Of a DNA stretch of 64,000 bases, positions 1-9,346 are shown piece after piece. The notes below the pieces were generated by a model. That model saw only the letters and a list, made by a program, of their open reading frames with translations, had not been told where the DNA came from and searched no databases. Source of the DNA: Chryseobacterium cucumeris (GTDB lineage: Bacteria; Bacteroidota; Bacteroidia; Flavobacteriales; Weeksellaceae); assembly GCF_001593385.1 (NCBI RefSeq), contig NZ_LUVZ01000023.1, positions 496,001-560,000 on the forward strand, in the 5' to 3' direction. Both the position numbers and the translations under genes were made by a program. Every line of letters starts with the position of its first letter. The first letter of the stretch is position 1.

Positions 1-1326
1 GCCGGAGGAATTGACACTCACATTCACTACATCTGCCCTCAACAGATTGAAACATCTCTTTACAGCGGAATCACCACAATGATTGGTGGTGGTACAGGCC
101 CCAATGACGGAACCAATGCTACAACAGTTACTCCCGGAAGATTCAATATGCAGAAAATGCTGGAAGCAGCAGAAGAATATCCTATGAATCTTGGTTTCTT
201 CGGAAAAGGAAACTGTTCCGCTGAAGAACCCATTGAAGAGCAGGTGGAAGCAGGTGCTTTGGGAGTGAAAATCCATGAAGATTGGGGAGCAACTCCTGCA
301 ACCATTGATGCAGCATTGAAAGTAGCCGATAAATATGACGTTCAGGTGGCCATCCACACAGATACACTGAATGAAGGAGGATTCCTTGAAGACACCATGA
401 GAGCCATCAACGGAAGGGTAATCCATACTTTCCACACAGAAGGAGCAGGTGGAGGTCACGCACCGGACATTATTAAAGCTGCTATGTATCCGAATGTATT
501 GCCGGCTTCAACAAATCCTACGCGCCCTTACACCGTAAATACAATTGATGAGCACCTGGATATGCTGATGGTTTGCCATCATTTGAGTAAAAACATTCCT
601 GAGGATGTAGCGTTTGCAGATTCACGTATCCGCCCCGAAACCATTGCAGCAGAAGATATTCTTCATGATATGGGCGTTTTCAGTATCATGAGTTCAGACT
701 CTCAGGCGATGGGAAGACCAGGAGAAGTGATTACCAGAACATGGCAGACGGCAAGTAAAATGAAAGAGCAGAGAGGTGATCTTACTGAAGATAAAGACAG
801 TGGAAATGACAATTACCGTGCAAAAAGATATGTAGCGAAGTATACCATCAACCCGGCTATAGCACACGGTATTTCAGAATATGTAGGATCTGTTGAAGAA
901 GGAAAATTAGCGGATTTGGTGATCTGGAAACCTGCCTTATTTGGAGTAAAACCGGAAATGATTGTAAAAGGAGGATTTGTTATTGCTGCTAAAATGGGAG
1001 ATCCTAATGCTTCTATTCCAACACCTCAGCCTATTATTTACAGAAATATGTTTGGAGCCCATGGAAAAGCTAAGTTTGGTACTTGTGCGAACTTCGTTTC
1101 TCAGATCTCAATTGACAATGGAACCATTGCTTCTTACAAACTTGAAAAAATGATTCTTCCGGTGAAAAACTGTAGAAATATTGGTAAAAAAGACCTTATC
1201 CATAATGATAAGACACCTTTAATTGAAGTGAATCCTGAAAACTATAAAGTAACGGTAGACGGAGAATACATCACTTGTGAACCGGCAGAAACACTTCCTT
1301 TAACACAGTTGTATTACTTGTTCTAA
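1..1326 (+). CDS. ureC: Urease subunit alpha, 5' end outside window
   Basis: Catalytic subunit of urease, which hydrolyses urea to ammonia and carbamate at a di-nickel centre in the cytoplasm. The frame is open from base 1, so 441 residues of a protein usually near 570 are present. Visible active-site signatures are HIH (residues 7-9), the carbamylated-lysine segment GVKIHEDW (Lys90, His92), [24 protein letters not shown] and SSDSQAMGR, matching the known nickel ligands, catalytic His and Asp. Accessory genes ureE, F, G and D follow downstream. ureA and ureB would lie before the window. The identification is secure; only the start is missing. Confidence 0.98.
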   Translation, partial: AGGIDTHIHYICPQQIETSLYSGITTMIGGGTGPNDGTNATTVTPGRFNMQKMLEAAEEYPMNLGFFGKGNCSAEEPIEEQVEAGALGVKIHEDWGATPATIDAALKVADKYDVQVAIHTDTLNEGGFLEDTMRAINGRVIHTFHTEGAGGGHAPDIIKAAMYPNVLPASTNPTRPYTVNTIDEHLDMLMVCHHLSKNIPEDVAFADSRIRPETIAAEDILHDMGVFSIMSSDSQAMGRPGEVITRTWQTASKMKEQRGDLTEDKDSGNDNYRAKRYVAKYTINPAIAHGISEYVGSVEEGKLADLVIWKPALFGVKPEMIVKGGFVIAAKMGDPNASIPTPQPIIYRNMFGAHGKAKFGTCANFVSQISIDNGTIASYKLEKMILPVKNCRNIGKKDLIHNDKTPLIEVNPENYKVTVDGEYITCEPAETLPLTQLYYLF

Positions 1327-1338
1327 GATAAATTTTAC

Positions 1339-1379
1339 AAATAAACCTACCAGGTTTCAAAAACCTGGTAGGTTTATTT
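1339..1379 (+). terminator. Perfect 19-bp hairpin after ureC
   Basis: The two arms (1339-1357 and 1361-1379) are perfectly complementary with a 3-base loop, and the outer part is A/T-rich on both sides, so it can act as a terminator in either direction. The stem core (CCTACCAGG/CCTGGTAGG) is of the kind repeated between genes in flavobacteria, so it may also be a dispersed repeat copy. Confidence 0.75.
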
Positions 1380-1438
1380 AACAACAAAAAAAGATTTATC
1401 AGACTCTATTGTAAAACAATTATAGAACTAAGTGTAAA

Positions 1439-2086
1439 ATGAAATATTTAAATAAAACAGTTGTTTCTCTTGCGATAGCCGGAATGTCATTACTTTCCGG
1501 TAATGTAAGTGCCCAGTTTTTGGGCGGACACAGGCTTAAAAGTGATGAAGACGGACCAAAAGGGCAGTTTATGGTGTACGGTTCATTAGACTATTCTAAA
1601 ATTACAACACCATCAAGCAGCAGCAGTACCGTTTCCAGTGCACCGCTTGGAGTAGGGTACTTCATCAATAATAATGACCTTATCGGAGTTAATTATGCTT
1701 ACTCGCAGAATACAGTGGACCACAATGTAGTTTACAAGCAAAATGAAGCGGGAATCTGGTATAGTCCTTCAGTAATGCTTGGAAAATATTTTATGTTGAT
1801 TGGTCAGGTGGATGCCCACTATGTTTGGGGACAGCAACTTTCAACAGCAGCGGATGCTATGCAGAATTTTAACGGATTCCGTCTTCGTGCCTATCCTTTG
1901 ATCGGAATAGTATTAGGAGGAGGCTGGGCCCTGAAATTCAAATTTGCAGAACTTTCAATGCTTCAGACCAAAACAAAAGAAGAAGGCTGGACGAAAAGCT
2001 ACGTAGCAGGAATCAGCGGTTCAACATTCGGGGTGGGAATCTCCAAAAACTTAGACTTCAGAAAAAAAAACAAAAATGATCATTAA
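1439..2086 (+). CDS. Outer-membrane beta-barrel protein within the urease locus
   Basis: A 215-residue protein with a clear signal peptide ending near residue 25 (VSAQ). The rest alternates polar and hydrophobic residues with Gly/Tyr-rich strands (GVGYFINNNDLIGVNYAY, LRAYPLIGIVLGGGW) as in small eight-stranded outer-membrane barrels. It lies between ureC and ureE and its last codons overlap the ureE start by 11 bases, so it is co-transcribed with urease maturation genes. A role in passage of urea or nickel across the outer membrane is an inference from position only. No specific family was recognised. Confidence 0.75.
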   Translation: MKYLNKTVVSLAIAGMSLLSGNVSAQFLGGHRLKSDEDGPKGQFMVYGSLDYSKITTPSSSSSTVSSAPLGVGYFINNNDLIGVNYAYSQNTVDHNVVYKQNEAGIWYSPSVMLGKYFMLIGQVDAHYVWGQQLSTAADAMQNFNGFRLRAYPLIGIVLGGGWALKFKFAELSMLQTKTKEEGWTKSYVAGISGSTFGVGISKNLDFRKKNKNDH

Positions 2087-2585
2087 TCAAATCATAGGCA
2101 ATCTTGCTGAAAATCCTACGGAGAAAGCCATAGACTATCTTGATCTGGAATGGTTTGAAACCACCAAAAGAATCCAGCGTAAAAAAACCAGACAGGGAAT
2201 TGATGTTGCCATCAAATTTCTCAGAGAAGGACAACGATTACGTGAAGGAGATATTCTTTTTGAGGATGCCGAAAAAATAATTGCAATCAACGTTCTGGAA
2301 ACGGAAGCTATTGTGATGTCACCAGTTTCACTGCTGGAAATGGGAACTGTATGTTATGAGATCGGGAACAAACATATTCCGCTTTTTATTCAGAATGACA
2401 AAGTGTTGCTCCCTTTTGAAATGCCGATGTTCAGATGGCTGGAAGCAAGTGGTTTCAAACCGGAGAAACAATCTGTGAAACTGCTTAATCTTCTTAAATC
2501 TAATGTAGAACCTCATGGACATGGAAGTCTCGGCTCCACAATCTTTACAAAAATCTTAAAAATGGCGGCTCCGAAAGATGAATAA
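2076..2585 (+). CDS. ureE: Urease accessory protein UreE
   Basis: Nickel metallochaperone that delivers Ni to the UreDFG-apo-urease complex in the cytoplasm. The 169-residue length is normal. The C-terminal domain has the conserved metal-site segment GNKHIPLF (near residues 97-104), where the His is the dimer-interface nickel ligand in the family. The tail has only a short EPHGHG motif, so it lacks the long poly-His extension of the Klebsiella protein. The gene overlaps the preceding outer-membrane protein gene by 11 bases and ureF by 8 bases, so translational coupling is likely. Confidence 0.93.
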   Translation: MIINQIIGNLAENPTEKAIDYLDLEWFETTKRIQRKKTRQGIDVAIKFLREGQRLREGDILFEDAEKIIAINVLETEAIVMSPVSLLEMGTVCYEIGNKHIPLFIQNDKVLLPFEMPMFRWLEASGFKPEKQSVKLLNLLKSNVEPHGHGSLGSTIFTKILKMAAPKDE

Positions 2586-3270
2586 TATAAATTTCCTGTC
2601 AGGATTGCTTCACCTTGCAGATCCTACACTTCCCATCGGAGGATATACCCATTCCAACGGACTTGAAACGTATGTGCAGGAAAGAATTGTACACAACGTA
2701 GATACTGCAAAAGAATTTGTACAGAATATGCTTCAGTACAGCCTTAAATTCAATGACGGCGCTTTTGTAAAACTTGCTTATGAAGCAGCGGAAAAGGGAG
2801 ATTTGCAGCAGCTTTTAGAACTGGATAATGAATGTAATGCGATAAAATGTCCAAAGGAAATCCGCCAGGCGAGCCAGAAACTGGGTCTCAGACTGATTAA
2901 AATCTTCAAAAGAAGAGAAAATTCTTCTTTAATGGAAGCTTTTGAGAAAGCCATTCAGCATAAAGAAGCCAATTCTCATTACTGTATTGTGTTCGGAGTG
3001 TATGCTTATTTAATGAAAATTCCTTTGTTCGAAGCCCTTTTAGGATTTTATTACACTTCGGTTGCCGGGATGATTACCAACGCTGTAAAGCTTGTTCCTC
3101 TTGGACAGCTGGATGGACAGGATATTCTATTTTCACTATATCCCGTCATGGAAAAAACAGCTTTAGAAACTATAGATCTGGACAGAGACATGGTGGGACT
3201 TTGTAATACGGCCTTTGATATCAGATGTATGCAGCATGAGAGGCTTTATTCAAGACTTTATATGTCGTAG
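2578..3270 (+). CDS. ureF: Urease accessory protein UreF
   Basis: UreF is the all-helical accessory protein that bridges UreD and the GTPase UreG during urease activation. The N-terminal segment DPTLPIGGYTHSNGLE (about residues 15-30) is the family hallmark, and the tail near RCMQHERLYSRLYMS keeps the conserved Arg-rich end. At 230 residues it is full length. It overlaps ureE by 8 bases and is separated from ureG by 136 bases containing a short tandem repeat. Confidence 0.95.
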   Translation: MNNINFLSGLLHLADPTLPIGGYTHSNGLETYVQERIVHNVDTAKEFVQNMLQYSLKFNDGAFVKLAYEAAEKGDLQQLLELDNECNAIKCPKEIRQASQKLGLRLIKIFKRRENSSLMEAFEKAIQHKEANSHYCIVFGVYAYLMKIPLFEALLGFYYTSVAGMITNAVKLVPLGQLDGQDILFSLYPVMEKTALETIDLDRDMVGLCNTAFDIRCMQHERLYSRLYMS

Positions 3271-3301
3271 AAGGTAAAAGGTAAAAGGTAAAAGGTAAAA
3301 G
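3271..3301 (+). repeat. Short tandem repeat between ureF and ureG
   Basis: Four to five consecutive copies of a 7-base unit (GTAAAAG) start at the ureF stop codon. The remainder of the gap to ureG carries no recognisable gene. Such purine-rich heptamer runs recur after other genes in this window (see 5700-5830, 6748-6790 and 9154-9230). Confidence 0.7.
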
Positions 3302-3406
3302 AGCAAATTGACGAATTGCCCATTGAGTGAAACGTCCTTGCGATCGAAAAATATTCACAAAAAAAAACTTAGCGCATATAGCGTTAAAAAGTAAAATTTA
3401 AATAAA

Positions 3407-4045
3407 ATGGAAAACAGAAAATATATAAAAGTAGGAGTAGCAGGACCTGTAGGTTCAGGAAAAACTGCATTATTGGAACGTTTAAGCAGAAAATTATTCG
3501 GGACTTATGATCTTGGAGTCATCACGAATGATATTTATACCAAAGAAGATGCTGAATTTATGGCGAAAAATAGTCTTCTTCCTCATGACAGAATTATCGG
3601 AGTAGAAACAGGAGGCTGCCCTCATACCGCCATCCGTGAAGATGCAAGTATGAACCTTGAAGCGGTAGACGAACTGGCAGCACGTTTTCCGGAAATCGAA
3701 CTGGTTTTGATTGAAAGTGGAGGTGATAACCTTTCAGCGACATTCAGCCCGGACCTTGCAGATGTTACCATCTTTATCATCGACGTAGCAGAAGGAGAAA
3801 AAATCCCTAGAAAAGGAGGTCCTGGTATTACAAGATCAGATTTACTGATCATCAATAAAATTGATCTTGCCCCTTACGTAGGTGCCAGCCTTGAAGTGAT
3901 GGAAAATGATGCCCGAAGAATGAGAAAAGGAAATCCTTTCGTGTTCACCAACCTCAAAACAGATGAAGGACTGGATAAAGTAATTGGTTGGATTAAAAAA
4001 TATGCCCTTTTAGAAGAAATTGAAGAACCGAATTTGGTAAGATAA
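3407..4045 (+). CDS. ureG: Urease accessory GTPase UreG
   Basis: SIMIBI-class GTPase that couples GTP hydrolysis to nickel insertion into urease. The 212-residue protein has the P-loop GPVGSGKT (residues 13-20), the metal-binding CPH motif in [15 protein letters not shown] (about 66-80), the [13 protein letters not shown] segment, and the G4 motif [11 protein letters not shown] for guanine recognition. Its stop codon abuts the start of ureD with no spacer, indicating one transcript. Confidence 0.97.
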   Translation: MENRKYIKVGVAGPVGSGKTALLERLSRKLFGTYDLGVITNDIYTKEDAEFMAKNSLLPHDRIIGVETGGCPHTAIREDASMNLEAVDELAARFPEIELVLIESGGDNLSATFSPDLADVTIFIIDVAEGEKIPRKGGPGITRSDLLIINKIDLAPYVGASLEVMENDARRMRKGNPFVFTNLKTDEGLDKVIGWIKKYALLEEIEEPNLVR

Positions 4046-4834
4046 ATGGATAGTCATTTAAAAATTATTGCAGGATTTAAGGGAGGAGAATCCTATGTGA
4101 AAGACCTTTATGTCTCGCTTCCTTTCAGAGTAGTTTCTGTTGGGCAGCGAAAAAGTGACAAAAAGCTCTATCAGATGGTGATGAGCTCCTCTCCGGGAAT
4201 TCTGGATGGAGATCACTATCATTTGGATGTTGCACTTGAAAAAGGAGCTGCGCTTCAGTTGCAGTCACAATCCTACCAAAGGCTTTTCAACATGCAGAAC
4301 AAAGCGCTTCAGGAACTCAATGTTTCTATGGAGGATGAAACTTCTTTCGCTTATGTTCCTCATCCGATTGTTCCTCACGAGGATTCCAACTTTAAAAGTA
4401 AAGCCAATATTCATGTCGGTAAAAACAGTCAGATCATCATCAGCGAGATTATTACCTGTGGGAGAAAACATTATGGAGAAGTTTTTAAACTGAAACGTTT
4501 TCAGAATATCATGGAAATCTATCATAACAACAAGCTTGTAGTGAAAGATAACGTTCTGATTCAACCTGACATGATCCCGATCAGCAGCATCGGAAATCTG
4601 GAACAGTATACGCACCAGGGAACTCTGATCTTCTATAGTACAAAGGAAAATGTAGACAAAAATGGATTGATTGAAGAGATTGTTGAAGCCGCCGCACAGC
4701 ACCATGAGCAAATGGAAGTAGGGGTTTCTGCAATGGATGAAAATGGTTTTGTAGTAAGAGCTTTGGGACATGGAGGAGAGTTGATGTACAACTTTTTCCT
4801 GCATATTCAGGAGATTCTCTGGTCGTTGGAGTGA
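4046..4834 (+). CDS. ureD: Urease accessory protein UreD (UreH)
   Basis: UreD forms the scaffold that binds apo-urease and passes nickel from UreG. The 262-residue sequence has the family pattern of a long beta-helical protein, with the conserved SSSPGILDGDHYHLDV segment (about 49-64), the QSYQRLFNMQ motif and YVPHPIVPHEDSNF. It starts immediately after the ureG stop. A 226-residue frame on the opposite strand (4265-4945) is an antisense shadow. Identification is firm. Confidence 0.93.
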   Translation: MDSHLKIIAGFKGGESYVKDLYVSLPFRVVSVGQRKSDKKLYQMVMSSSPGILDGDHYHLDVALEKGAALQLQSQSYQRLFNMQNKALQELNVSMEDETSFAYVPHPIVPHEDSNFKSKANIHVGKNSQIIISEIITCGRKHYGEVFKLKRFQNIMEIYHNNKLVVKDNVLIQPDMIPISSIGNLEQYTHQGTLIFYSTKENVDKNGLIEEIVEAAAQHHEQMEVGVSAMDENGFVVRALGHGGELMYNFFLHIQEILWSLE

Positions 4835-4894
4835 AAAGAGGTCCTTGTCAAGGTTCAACCTCATGATGATTCGTCTACAAAATTTGAAAGAAGC

Positions 4895-4975
4895 ATATTC
4901 AATAGAAGCGGGCTTTAGACCGCTTAACAAAAAGAAATCTTCCATTGGCTTCAGTCAAAACTTAATAAAGAATCT
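4895..4975. repeat. Degenerate palindromic intergenic element
   Basis: The 4835-4997 gap carries AAGCGG (4906-4911) paired with CCGCTT (4920-4925) around GGCTTTAGA, then a second half with CATTGGCTTCAGTC. The two-part layout looks like a worn copy of a dispersed intergenic element. Judged by pattern only; no other copy is seen in the window. Confidence 0.4.
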
Positions 4976-4997
4976 GAAATAACAGAATTAATAAAAA

Positions 4998-5699
4998 ATG
5001 GATAGTACAGTTTGGGCACTTCTTGTAAGCGCCGTTTCAATAAGTTTTATACACACCGCTTCAGGGCCGGATCATTACCTGCCTTTCATAGTGATCTCAA
5101 AATCTAAGAAGTGGAGCGGCATGAAAACAGCCATCTTAACCGTTGTCTGCGGTTTCGGACACGTATTCAGTTCTCTGATTTTAGGTTTTATCGGCGTTTT
5201 CCTCGGATGGCAGCTGAATAAAATCTCGTGGTTTCAGGATATGAGAGGGAATTTCTCAGGATGGGCACTGCTGATCTTTGGTGGTGTTTACCTTGTGTAC
5301 GGCCTCATCCAGGCGATCAGAAACAAACCGCATAAGCATTTTGATGTAATGGGTGATGATGTGTACGTATACGAACATAACCACAGCGAAATCGTAATGC
5401 CTCAAAAAAGAATAAAAGTAACACCGCTTGTCCTGTTCATGATTTTCGTGATGGGACCAAGTGAACCTTTGATCCCCCTATTATTTTATTCAGGAGTAAA
5501 ACATTCCATGTCTGAAATTGCCGTACTGGTAAGTTCTTTCACAGCAACTACAGTATTAACCATGCTTGGGATGGTTCTTTTGGGGCGTTATGGTTACTCA
5601 ACATTATTCAATACCGAAAAACTGGAAAGATATATGGGCGTGGTAAGCGGAGCAGTAGTAACCGTTTGCGGAGTTGGAATGGTCTTTCTTGGATGGTAA
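4998..5699 (+). CDS. UreH/NicO-type nickel permease
   Basis: A 233-residue polytopic membrane protein with about six hydrophobic segments. Near the N-terminus it has SFIHTASGPDHYLPFIVI (about residues 16-33), the His/Asp-rich helix typical of the nickel/cobalt permease and UreH-like superfamily. A second conserved MGPSEPLIPLLF segment sits in the middle, and a cytoplasmic-like loop holds several His (NKPHKHFD, YEHNHSE). Position after ureD and before the urea transporter supports import of nickel for urease across the inner membrane. Substrate is inferred from family and context. Confidence 0.82.
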   Translation: MDSTVWALLVSAVSISFIHTASGPDHYLPFIVISKSKKWSGMKTAILTVVCGFGHVFSSLILGFIGVFLGWQLNKISWFQDMRGNFSGWALLIFGGVYLVYGLIQAIRNKPHKHFDVMGDDVYVYEHNHSEIVMPQKRIKVTPLVLFMIFVMGPSEPLIPLLFYSGVKHSMSEIAVLVSSFTATTVLTMLGMVLLGRYGYSTLFNTEKLERYMGVVSGAVVTVCGVGMVFLGW

Positions 5700-5830
5700 A
5701 CGGGTTTCGGGTTTCGGGATTCGAGTGGGAGAGTTTGAGGGTAAGAGAGTTTGAGAGTTTTGATGTGGATTCCGAAACCCGCACCTCGCAACCCGTAACA
5801 AAAAACAACCCGCAACGAAAAACAAACAAC
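5700..5830. repeat. Purine-rich intergenic repeat with inverted flanks
   Basis: The spacer opens with repeated GGGTTTCG/GAGAGTTTGAG units and closes with the complementary-type CCGAAACCCGC and CAACCCG units. The two ends can therefore pair as a long imperfect stem. Three overlapping short frames on the minus strand here are low-complexity artefacts. Similar sequence occurs at 9154-9250. Confidence 0.6.
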
Positions 5831-5859
5831 AACCCCATTATTAATAAATTAAAAAAACT

Positions 5860-6747
5860 ATGGACGAATTTTTCAAAAAACTGCCTTTTTTAGACAATAT
5901 TTTAAAAGGAATCGGGCAGATTATGCTCCAGGAAAACAGATGGACAGGACTTCTGTTTTTAATAGGAATTTTTATGGGAAGCTGGCAGTGCGGAGTGGCG
6001 GTATTGCTTTCAACAGCAGCCGGAACTTTTATCGCAATGAAGCTTAATTATGACAAATCTGAAATCAATGCGGGACTTTATGGTTTCAGTGCAGCTCTTG
6101 TCGGGGTAGCATTGGCATTTCTGTTTCAGACAACAATACTGATCTGGATTTTAATAGTTTTGGGTGGTGCATTGGCGGCTGTTATTCAGCATTTCTTTAT
6201 CCAAAAGAAAATACCGGTGTTTACTTTTCCTTTTATCATTATTACATGGATATTGGTATTTGTACTCCATCATCTTACCAATATTCCGCCTTCTGAAATG
6301 CTAAGCAGTGAAGTGGTTCCTTCAGAATATGATGACTTTCTTACCTGTACCAATGGCTTTGGGGAAGTGATATTTCAGGGAGGAGTGCTTTCCGGGATTA
6401 TTTTCTTTCTGGCTGTTTTTATTAGCTCTCCGATAGCTGCTTTATATGGATTGGCAGCGTCTATTTTGGGTGCAGGATTATCACAGTTGAATGGCGAACC
6501 CATCAAAGAAATTCACATGGGATTATTTGGATTTAATGCAGTGCTTTCCGCAATTGTTTTTTCCGGAGTCAAAAAAACGGATGGTTTATGGGTCTTGATC
6601 GCCGTTCTCATTACCATTGCCATTGATGATCTTTTAATAGACAATCACTGTCTGGATATGGTGGGCGGAGTATTTACTTTCCCATTTGTAGCCGGAACTT
6701 GGATTACGCTTTTGATTCAAAAAATATTTCTTAAAACAAAAAAATAA
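5860..6747 (+). CDS. Urea transporter (UT family)
   Basis: Inner-membrane channel for facilitated entry of urea. The 295-residue protein has about ten hydrophobic helices in two homologous halves. Each half carries the UT signature: GLYGFSAALVGVAL (about residues 68-81) and GLFGFNAVLSAIVF (about 221-234). DCHCLDM-like polar loops and the PFVAGTW segment near the end also fit. Placement next to urease and its nickel permease gives a coherent urea-use locus. Confidence 0.92.
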   Translation: MDEFFKKLPFLDNILKGIGQIMLQENRWTGLLFLIGIFMGSWQCGVAVLLSTAAGTFIAMKLNYDKSEINAGLYGFSAALVGVALAFLFQTTILIWILIVLGGALAAVIQHFFIQKKIPVFTFPFIIITWILVFVLHHLTNIPPSEMLSSEVVPSEYDDFLTCTNGFGEVIFQGGVLSGIIFFLAVFISSPIAALYGLAASILGAGLSQLNGEPIKEIHMGLFGFNAVLSAIVFSGVKKTDGLWVLIAVLITIAIDDLLIDNHCLDMVGGVFTFPFVAGTWITLLIQKIFLKTKK

Positions 6748-6880
6748 AAAAGTTGGAGAGTCTTAGAGTTTAAGAGTGAGACAGTTCAATGTTTACGGTT
6801 TTTTTCATAATGATTGACAATTCACTTGCGAAGCAAAATTCACCATTGATATTCCTCTAACTTCTAACCTCTGGTTTCTA
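6748..6880. repeat. Degenerate intergenic repeat before the TonB receptor
   Basis: A purine-rich run (GGAGAGTCTTAGAG type) is followed by ATTCACTTGCGAAGCAAAATTC at 6823-6844. The core TTCACT(T)GCGAAGCAAA recurs at 10324-10340, so this is part of a dispersed non-coding family. No gene is visible. Confidence 0.5.
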
Positions 6881-6906
6881 AAATCAAAATATAATTAAAC
6901 TAAAAA

Positions 6907-9153
6907 ATGAAAGTAACAAAAATAGCAGCCGTATTTCTGGCTATGGCATTCAGTGGAAAAGTAATGGCGCAGGAAGCAGAAAAACAGTTGCTGATTAAAG
7001 ATGCAGATGACAAATTTCCCATTGCCGATGCTTTGGTAAAATATGACCACGGAAACAGCCATACCCACACAGGAACAGACGGAACATTTGCCGTTCCTGT
7101 AAAATTCCTTCCTGATACCCTTGTGATCAGCCGTCAGGGATACGATGAGGTAAAATGGGTGGTGACCAATGATGATGATAAAAATAAAGTTATTTTTTTA
7201 CAGCATAAGCCCTTTCAGATTTCTGAAGTAGCCATCAATCACAGTTCATTTCTGTCTGCTATTACAAAAGTTGATCTGAATAAATTTCCGGTCAATTCAG
7301 CGCAGGATCTGTTGAGAAAAGTTCCCGGATTATTTATTGCACAGCATGCCGGAGGAGGAAAAGCAGAACAGCTTTTTCTAAGAGGATTTGATGCGGATCA
7401 TGGTACCGATGTAAGCGTCAATGTAGACGGAATGCCTGTGAACATTGTTTCTCACGCCCACGGTCAGGGATATTCTGATTTACATTTTGTGATTCCTGAA
7501 ACAGTAAACAATATCGATTTTGGAAAAGGAGCCTATTACATGGACCGTGGGGACTTTAATACCGCTGGTTATGTTGATTTTCAGACCTACAATGGCTTGA
7601 AAAACAGTATGATTAAACTGGAAGGAGGTTCTTTCAACTCCAAAAGAGTATTGGGAATGTTCAATATTCTGCATGATGATCTTGGTAGAAAGAATGCGTA
7701 TGTGGCAGCGGAATACAACTATACCGACGGACCTTTTGATGTAAAACAGAATTTTAACAGGGTTAATATCTTCGGTAAATACAATCAATGGCTGACTGAC
7801 AAAGATTACTTCAATATCCAGTTTTCAACATTCAATTCTTCATGGAATGCTTCCGGACAGATTCCGGAACGTGCTGTAGACGAAGGAATCATTGGCCGAT
7901 GGGGTAGTATAGACCCTACTGAAGGTGGGAAAACTTCCAGAACAAACCTCCAGATGAATTTTAAGCATATTATTTCTTCTTCCGAGCAGATTGATGCGAT
8001 GGCTTTTTATTCAAAATACAATTTCAACCTGTATTCCGATTTTACCTTTAATTTAAAGGATAAAGAGCATGGAGACGAAATTCAGCAGACGGATGGAAGA
8101 AATATTTACGGTGCTGAAGTAAAGTATACAAAGACTTTTTCTTTTGCCAACAGCTCTTTAAACTGGACTTCAGGAATCGGACTAAGAAATGATGATATCA
8201 ATACCTTACAGCTTAATCACGTTTATCATAGAGACCTTCTGCTGGACAGACTATCCGATGTGACAGGAACGGAAACCAATCTTCATGCCTATTCAGGATT
8301 GATATGGAAGACAGGAAAATGGACCATCAATCCAGCTTTGAGAGTGGATCATTTTATATTTAATATGCACAATCTGCTGGATGTGGAGCAATTACCTTCC
8401 GGACAGTCGAAAGAAGCAACAAGACTGAGTCCCAAACTGAATTTTTCCTATGCTCAGAATGACAATGTCATGTGGTTCCTGAAAACAGGAATGGGTTTCC
8501 ACTCCAATGACCTGAGGGTTGTAGTTCCCAATAAGAACGAAAACACCCTTCCGTACTCCATCGGAGCGGATTTTGGGGTAAGATTACACCCGTTCAAATC
8601 CTTGATCATTACTCCGGCATTATGGTATATGGATCTTCAGCAGGAATTTGTGTATGTAGGAGATGATGCAGTAGTAGAACCTTCGGGCAAATCAAGACGT
8701 TTCGGGGCTGATCTTGGTGTTCGTTTCCAGCCGTTGGAAAATTTTTACCTGAATGCAGATATCAATTATTCCCACGCCAGATTTACCGAAGAAGAAAAAG
8801 GTCAGGACTACGTTCCACTGGCTCCGGTAGTTACCAGTACCGGATCTGTCAACTGGGACTTCCTGAATGGTTTTTCTCTGGGACTTCAGTACAGATATCT
8901 GGGAGCAAGACCCGCTGTTGAGGATAACAGCATCAGAACAAAAGCCTATTTTGTGAATGATTTGATGCTTTCCTATAACCGTCAGAAATGGGGAGCGAAT
9001 ATTCAGATGAACAACCTTTTCAATGTAAAATGGAATGAAGCTCAGTTTGCCACAGAAACGCAGTTAAAAGGAGAAGCAGAACCCATTACAGATCTTACTT
9101 ATACACCAGGAAGTCCTTTTGGAGTGAGAGTAGGAGTGTATTATAAGTTCTAA
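6907..9153 (+). CDS. TonB-dependent receptor of the urease locus
   Basis: Outer-membrane active transporter of 748 residues. Order: signal peptide ending at VMAQ (about 22), a carboxypeptidase-regulatory-like Ig domain (about 25-100), the plug (about 115-225, with LLRKVPGLFIAQHAGG and LFLRGFDADHGTDVSVNVDG), then a 22-strand barrel ending in VGVYYKF with the terminal Phe used for barrel assembly. The plug is rich in His (DADHG, NIVSHAHGQGYSDLHF), which would suit a metal. Because it follows urease, nickel permease and urea transporter genes, nickel-chelate uptake is a reasonable inference but not shown. Confidence 0.9.
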   Translation: MKVTKIAAVFLAMAFSGKVMAQEAEKQLLIKDADDKFPIADALVKYDHGNSHTHTGTDGTFAVPVKFLPDTLVISRQGYDEVKWVVTNDDDKNKVIFLQHKPFQISEVAINHSSFLSAITKVDLNKFPVNSAQDLLRKVPGLFIAQHAGGGKAEQLFLRGFDADHGTDVSVNVDGMPVNIVSHAHGQGYSDLHFVIPETVNNIDFGKGAYYMDRGDFNTAGYVDFQTYNGLKNSMIKLEGGSFNSKRVLGMFNILHDDLGRKNAYVAAEYNYTDGPFDVKQNFNRVNIFGKYNQWLTDKDYFNIQFSTFNSSWNASGQIPERAVDEGIIGRWGSIDPTEGGKTSRTNLQMNFKHIISSSEQIDAMAFYSKYNFNLYSDFTFNLKDKEHGDEIQQTDGRNIYGAEVKYTKTFSFANSSLNWTSGIGLRNDDINTLQLNHVYHRDLLLDRLSDVTGTETNLHAYSGLIWKTGKWTINPALRVDHFIFNMHNLLDVEQLPSGQSKEATRLSPKLNFSYAQNDNVMWFLKTGMGFHSNDLRVVVPNKNENTLPYSIGADFGVRLHPFKSLIITPALWYMDLQQEFVYVGDDAVVEPSGKSRRFGADLGVRFQPLENFYLNADINYSHARFTEEEKGQDYVPLAPVVTSTGSVNWDFLNGFSLGLQYRYLGARPAVEDNSIRTKAYFVNDLMLSYNRQKWGANIQMNNLFNVKWNEAQFATETQLKGEAEPITDLTYTPGSPFGVRVGVYYKF

Positions 9154-9299
9154 ACATGAGAGTGGGAGAGTAGTAGAGTGAGAGGGTGAGAGAGTTTGAG
9201 AGTAGAAGGGTTGAAGAGAGTAAATTATGGGTTTCGGGATACGTGTTTCGGGGTCTTTACTCTTTCCACTTTAGCTTTTTCACTCTTTTACTTACCTCC
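9154..9299. repeat. Purine-rich then pyrimidine-rich intergenic repeat
   Basis: GAGAG-type repeats (9160-9225) are followed by GGGTTTCGGGATACGTGTTTCGGGG, close to the copy at 5700-5720, then by CTTTACTC/TTTCACTC runs that can pair with the purine tract to form a long imperfect stem. It separates the receptor gene from the AraC gene. Confidence 0.55.
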
Positions 9300-9328
9300 T
9301 TTGCTTTAAAATATTTTGTATAACTTTA
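9300..9328 (+). promoter_or_regulatory. Candidate flavobacterial promoter of the araC-type gene
   Basis: TTTG at 9300-9303 is followed after 17 bases by TAACTTTA (9321-9328), one base off the Bacteroidota -7 consensus TANNTTTG. The expected start point is about 10 bases before the AraC start codon region. Motif match only. Confidence 0.35.
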
Positions 9329-9346
9329 AATAATCATAACAAGGAT

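Noticed and set aside
4265..4945. 226-residue frame on the minus strand across ureD
   Set aside because: It is antisense to a complete ureD and has no recognisable family or start context.
5594..5838. Three overlapping minus-strand frames near 5.6-5.8 kb
   Set aside because: They overlap the end of the nickel permease gene and a low-complexity repeat.
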